Shown in pieces: positions 6,611 to 8,990 of a DNA stretch of 8,990 nucleotides. Made by a program: the position numbers and the translations under genes. The notes under the pieces were generated by a model that did no database searches, had not been told where the DNA came from, and was given only the letters and a program-made list of their open reading frames with translations. Position 1 is the first letter of the stretch. Each line of letters starts with the position of its first letter. Source of the stretch: Prolixibacteraceae bacterium (lineage in GTDB: Bacteria > Bacteroidota > Bacteroidia > Bacteroidales > Prolixibacteraceae); contig JAEUSS010000091.1 in NCBI GenBank assembly GCA_016788685.1, forward strand, positions 1-8,990. Reading direction: 5' to 3'.

Positions 6611-7032
6611 AAATTACTAAGTAAGAATGATTCAATAGGTTCTGTCTCAAAATCGTCAAGCATTTGAATATTGCTGACAGCCGGCTGTTTTACACTGAAA
6701 GATGATGCATTGCTTCCCAGTTGTAATCCGCCGTAAACTGCGAGAGCCAAAATGAGCGAAAACAATATGGGATGTGCCAGCCTCGACCATTGGCTCTGTC
6801 CCCCCGGCTCTGCAATTTCCTCCAGCTTTGCACTCAACCGCGTATAAAAGAAAGGCAACTCCTCCGATTTCTTTTCATCTTCGATAACCTGCATACCTTT
6901 CCGCAGAAAAACCAAAAAGTTCCGGCAGTCCGCACATTCCTCCAGATGTCTTTCTACCGCTGCCTTCTCGTTCTCAGACAATTCATTGTCGAGGTAAAAA
7001 ATCAGACTTTTACGGATACTATCGTGCTTCAT
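6607..7032 (-). CDS. Anti-sigma factor, zinc-finger (ZAS/zf-HC2) type, membrane protein
   Basis: This is a 141-residue single-pass protein that should hold the neighbouring ECF sigma factor at the membrane. The cytoplasmic N-terminal domain has the ZAS motif His29-x3-Cys33-x2-Cys36 (HLEECADC), preceded by YLDNELSE, typical of this class. His3 may be the fourth ligand. One transmembrane segment covers about 87-106 (HPILFSLILALAVYGG), leaving about 35 residues outside the cytoplasm. The frame continues upstream to a GTG at 7089 overlapping the sigma stop, but the family usually begins near MKHDSIRK. I therefore chose the ATG at 7030-7032, which gives a 49-base gap to the sigma gene. The gene's 3' end overlaps the Spy-like gene by 4 bases. 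Confidence 0.87.
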   Translation of the reverse strand: MKHDSIRKSLIFYLDNELSENEKAAVERHLEECADCRNFLVFLRKGMQVIEDEKKSEELPFFYTRLSAKLEEIAEPGGQSQWSRLAHPILFSLILALAVYGGLQLGSNASSFSVKQPAVSNIQMLDDFETEPIESFLLSNL

Positions 7033-7081
7033 TCTTGTTGCTTTTTTAATGTATGACACTATTCTTTGTAAAAACTTGCAT

Positions 7082-7663
7082 TCAGACACATCTTTTTTTG
7101 TAACAATTGTAAAGCTGTTTCTGAAGATTTTTTTTAGCCCGATGAATCAATGACTCAACCGAAGCCAAAGAGATTTCCATGATTTCAGCAATTTGCTGAT
7201 AAGGCAGTTCTTCATATTTGTTCAATGTAAACGCAATGCGTTGTTTTTCGGGCAGTTGATCGATAGCGTGATGTAACAGATCTGATCGTTCCTGGTCGGT
7301 AATATTTTGGTCGGGCTGATCACCGCGCCGATCTGAAATTTCGCTGCCCCGGTTTTTTCCTCCGGAAAAAGTCTCCTCGATAGACTGAAAAAAACGCTTC
7401 CTTTTGTTCTTTCTGATCAGATTCAGCGACCTGTTCGTTGCAATCCGGTATACCCATGTGGATACTTTCGAGTCTCCCCTGAAATTTTCAGCAGTCCTGA
7501 ATACCTCAAGAAATACGTCCTGTGCCAGATCTTCTGCGTCAACTTTATTATGCACAATTCCCATACAGGTATTCACAACCATTCGCTGATAGGTTTCTAC
7601 CAGAACCTGAAATGCTTTGCGATCTCCTTGCTGAATTCCTTTAATCAGTTGATATTCGTCCAT
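7082..7663 (-). CDS. ECF-type RNA polymerase sigma factor
   Basis: This 193-residue sigma-70 family protein has only regions 2 and 4, the ECF layout. Region 2 spans about 18-88 and includes DAEDLAQDVFLEVF (42-55), STWVYRIATNRSLNLIR (68-84) and a basic stretch after it. A charged, variable linker covers about 95-125. Region 4 covers about 128-183: AIDQLPEKQRIAFTL (133-147), then the helix-turn-helix LPYQQIAEIMEISLASVESLIHRA (153-176). It directs RNA polymerase to a stress or signal regulon and is expected to be held by the anti-sigma factor encoded 49 bases downstream. ECF genes usually control their own operon, but I found no convincing promoter in the 164-base divergent region upstream. The start ATG at 7661-7663 begins the conserved N-terminus MDEYQLIKGI. 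Confidence 0.95.
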   Translation of the reverse strand: MDEYQLIKGIQQGDRKAFQVLVETYQRMVVNTCMGIVHNKVDAEDLAQDVFLEVFRTAENFRGDSKVSTWVYRIATNRSLNLIRKNKRKRFFQSIEETFSGGKNRGSEISDRRGDQPDQNITDQERSDLLHHAIDQLPEKQRIAFTLNKYEELPYQQIAEIMEISLASVESLIHRAKKNLQKQLYNCYKKRCV

Positions 7664-7688
7664 TCTTAATTCGTCAAATTATGAATCT

Positions 7689-7754
7689 GGTTCATTTGAC
7701 ACCACAAGATCAGAAAACTTGCACCAATCTTCAAATAAAAAAAAGAAATGAACC
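7689..7754. repeat. 9-bp inverted repeat in the divergent intergenic region
   Basis: GGTTCATTT (7689-7697) and AAATGAACC (7746-7754) are perfect reverse complements 48 bases apart. They lie upstream of the sigma gene and could be paired binding sites or a long-range stem in the sigma mRNA leader. A chance match of this length in A/T-rich DNA is possible. Confidence 0.35.
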
Positions 7755-7761
7755 TTTTTAT

Positions 7762-7776
7762 TGAAACATTGTTTCA
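7762..7776. promoter_or_regulatory. Perfect 7-1-7 palindrome, candidate Fur-family operator
   Basis: TGAAACA (7762-7768), one central T, then TGTTTCA (7770-7776) form a perfect 7-1-7 inverted repeat. Fur, Zur and PerR boxes share this 7-1-7 geometry, though the bases here differ from the best-known proteobacterial and Bacillus boxes. It overlaps the -33 element of the promoter driving the Fur-family gene, where binding would block transcription. Autoregulation is inferred, not shown. Confidence 0.6.
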
Positions 7777-7799
7777 TCTGCAATATCGTATTAAATTTG
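7769..7799 (+). promoter_or_regulatory. Bacteroidota-type promoter of the Fur-TonB receptor operon
   Basis: TTG (7769-7771) is followed after 20 bases by TAAATTTG (7792-7799). The latter is a full match to the TAnnTTTG -7 element of Bacteroidota primary-sigma promoters, at the usual spacing from the -33 TTTG. Transcription would start near 7804-7807, giving a leader of about 20 bases before the ATG at 7828. Confidence 0.6.
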
Positions 7800-7827
7800 A
7801 ACTTCATTAATTCACACGCATAAAAAT

Positions 7828-8247
7828 ATGAACCCCGTTGAAATCTTGCAGCAGCACAGCATCAAGAAAACATCTCCGCGAGTAGCAATTATACAAGCCC
7901 TGCAAAAAAGGAGTGCCCCGTTGACCGAATCCGAAATAAAAGCAGAGATGGGCGATCTGTATGACCGCATCACCTTTTACCGCAACATGCAGTCAATGGC
8001 AGATGCGGGCATCCTGCACCGCATTGTGGTTGACAACACTATGGTCAAATACGCGCTAAACCACTGCAATAAAGAACATTGCCACCACACCAACCACGCT
8101 CATTTCTACTGTAGGGAATGCACCAAACTGATCTGCCTTGACGATATTGCAATTGAAGCACAGGTTCCGGAGGGATATATCCGCGAAGAGATGGAGCTGT
8201 TGATACGAGGAATATGCAGCCACTGCAATACTGAACACAAAGCATGA
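7828..8247 (+). CDS. Fur-family metal-responsive transcriptional regulator
   Basis: This 139-residue protein is a Fur/Zur/PerR-family repressor. The N-terminal winged helix starts with SPRVAIIQALQ (16-26), and the recognition helix region is DRITFYRNMQSMADAGILHRI (46-66). The C-terminal dimerisation domain has two structural-zinc pairs: Cys95-x2-Cys98 (CREC) and Cys130-x2-Cys133 (CSHC). The regulatory metal site probably uses the His cluster HCHHTNHAHF (84-93). A cluster this His-rich is common in zinc-sensing members, but the metal cannot be fixed by eye. The receptor gene overlaps its 3' end by 4 bases (ATGA), so the two form an operon, and metal uptake is the likely theme. A 7-1-7 palindrome over its promoter suggests self-repression. 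Confidence 0.93.
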   Translation: MNPVEILQQHSIKKTSPRVAIIQALQKRSAPLTESEIKAEMGDLYDRITFYRNMQSMADAGILHRIVVDNTMVKYALNHCNKEHCHHTNHAHFYCRECTKLICLDDIAIEAQVPEGYIREEMELLIRGICSHCNTEHKA

Positions 8248-8990
8248 AACATATCCGGATAACATATATTTATTTCGTGGCTTCAGTTGTTTTCGTATTG
8301 TCCGGATTTGCCCCCGCTTTGAGGGCACAAACCAACATTGTGCTCCACGGAACGGTAACCGATGAGAACGGCAAACCCTTGGCAGGCGCATCGGTCGTAC
8401 TTGACCGAAAAGAACGGATAACCACAACAAATGTCCATGGCCATTTCGAGTTGAGTCACCTGAAAACCGGGAAACACCTCATTCTCGTTTCTTTCATCGG
8501 TTATCTGCCTCTCGAACAGCACCTCACGCTCAGTTCCGACAGAACCATAGAAATTAAAATGCAGCCCGAAACCATGCAACTGGAGGAAGTAAGCATAAAA
8601 GGAAACAGAGAGAAGACATTAAGACAAGAAGATTCTCGCAACGTAGAAATAGTCAGCAGTCAGTTTTTGCGCGACAACCAAATGGGAAGCCTGATGCAGA
8701 CCTTAAGCCGGATGCCGGGCGTCAGCTCCATTGACATTGGTTCGGGGCAATCCAAACCGGTCATCCGTGGATTGAGTTTCAACCGGGTAGCGGTGGCCGA
8801 AAATGGAATTAAGCACGAAGGACAGGAATGGGGCGCTGATCATGGACTGGAAGTTGATCAGTATGCCGTTGAGCGCATTGAGGTAGTCAAAGGCCCTGCT
8901 TCGCTGATGTACGGATCAAACGCCATTGGCGGAGTTATTGATTTGAAGCAGCTTGCCGTTCCGGAAAAACACACTTCCGGCGGAAGCCTT
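8244..8990 (+). CDS. TonB-dependent outer-membrane receptor (partial, N-terminal 249 residues)
   Basis: The gene runs off the window; I translated 249 codons without a stop. A signal peptide covers about 1-28 (hydrophobic 9-25, then LRAQ). A carboxypeptidase-regulatory-like beta domain follows (HGTVTDENGKPLAGASVVL, 35-53, to about 108), a hallmark of Bacteroidota receptors. A TonB-box-like LEEVSI lies at 113-118. The plug domain has VIRGLSFNRVAV (173-184) and ERIEVVKGPASLMYGSNAIGGVI (from 210), both strongly conserved. Between them is an unusual acidic/His loop, KHEGQEWGADHGLEVD (190-205). The start ATG overlaps the Fur-family stop, so translational coupling and metal-dependent control are likely. 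The substrate may be a zinc or iron species; zinc is a guess from the His-rich regulator. Confidence 0.93.
   Translation, partial: MKHIRITYIYFVASVVFVLSGFAPALRAQTNIVLHGTVTDENGKPLAGASVVLDRKERITTTNVHGHFELSHLKTGKHLILVSFIGYLPLEQHLTLSSDRTIEIKMQPETMQLEEVSIKGNREKTLRQEDSRNVEIVSSQFLRDNQMGSLMQTLSRMPGVSSIDIGSGQSKPVIRGLSFNRVAVAENGIKHEGQEWGADHGLEVDQYAVERIEVVKGPASLMYGSNAIGGVIDLKQLAVPEKHTSGGSL

Noticed and set aside
7033..7089. GTG start for the anti-sigma factor overlapping the sigma stop
   Set aside because: The extra 19 residues are not typical of the family, and the ATG at 7032 starts the usual MKHDSIRK-type N-terminus. Coupling via the GTG cannot be fully excluded.
7664..7761. Primary-sigma promoter for the sigma gene on the minus strand (TTTATTTG near 7727-7734)
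   Set aside because: It misses the TA of TAnnTTTG and has no TTG at the proper distance upstream, so I do not call it.
1..8990. Mobile elements, CRISPR arrays, toxin-antitoxin pairs, tRNA or rRNA genes, riboswitches
   Set aside because: I found no transposase or integrase sequence, no regularly spaced repeats, no tRNA-like cloverleaf and no recognisable riboswitch core.

Overview
The window looks like ordinary chromosomal DNA from a Bacteroidota bacterium. The evidence is a TonB-dependent receptor with an N-terminal carboxypeptidase-regulatory-like domain, near-absence of Shine-Dalgarno sequences, a promoter matching the Bacteroidota -33/-7 pattern (TTG, 20 bases, TAAATTTG), and the protein families present. 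Marinilabiliales/Prolixibacteraceae-like is a guess from general sequence flavour. I saw no transposon, phage, CRISPR array, tRNA or rRNA.

Left part, plus strand (about 1-4675). An edge region holds a possible C-terminal tail of an upstream gene and an A/T-rich hairpin. Next come an Asp/Glu racemase-family protein, a 98-residue protein of unknown function, and the NAD-salvage pair pncB (nicotinate phosphoribosyltransferase) and pncA (nicotinamidase), separated by 7 bases. Together these two turn nicotinamide into nicotinate and then nicotinate mononucleotide. A DUF488 (YeaO-type) protein follows, with a 10-bp inverted repeat in its leader. Last is a uracil-DNA-glycosylase-superfamily protein with a probable 4Fe-4S cysteine set.

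Middle part, minus strand (7663 down to 4715). Five genes run in one direction and end at a clear intrinsic terminator. They are an ECF sigma factor, a membrane zinc-finger anti-sigma factor, a membrane-anchored Spy/CpxP/CnrX-like protein (ATGA overlap with the anti-sigma gene), a small secreted Gly/Asn-rich protein with two DxDxDG-type repeats, and a DUF2202 ferritin-like lipoprotein. The first three resemble the CnrH-CnrY-CnrX metal-sensing arrangement. I infer an envelope or metal-stress response module; the last two genes would be its likely outputs. This is the most interesting part of the window.

Right part, plus strand (7762-8990). A Fur-family regulator overlaps the start of a TonB-dependent receptor by 4 bases; the receptor runs off the window. 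Upstream lies a perfect 7-1-7 palindrome (TGAAACATTGTTTCA) overlapping the -33 element of a near-consensus promoter. This is a strong candidate autoregulatory operator for a metal-responsive uptake operon (zinc or iron, undetermined). The sigma and Fur operons diverge from one 164-base intergenic region.
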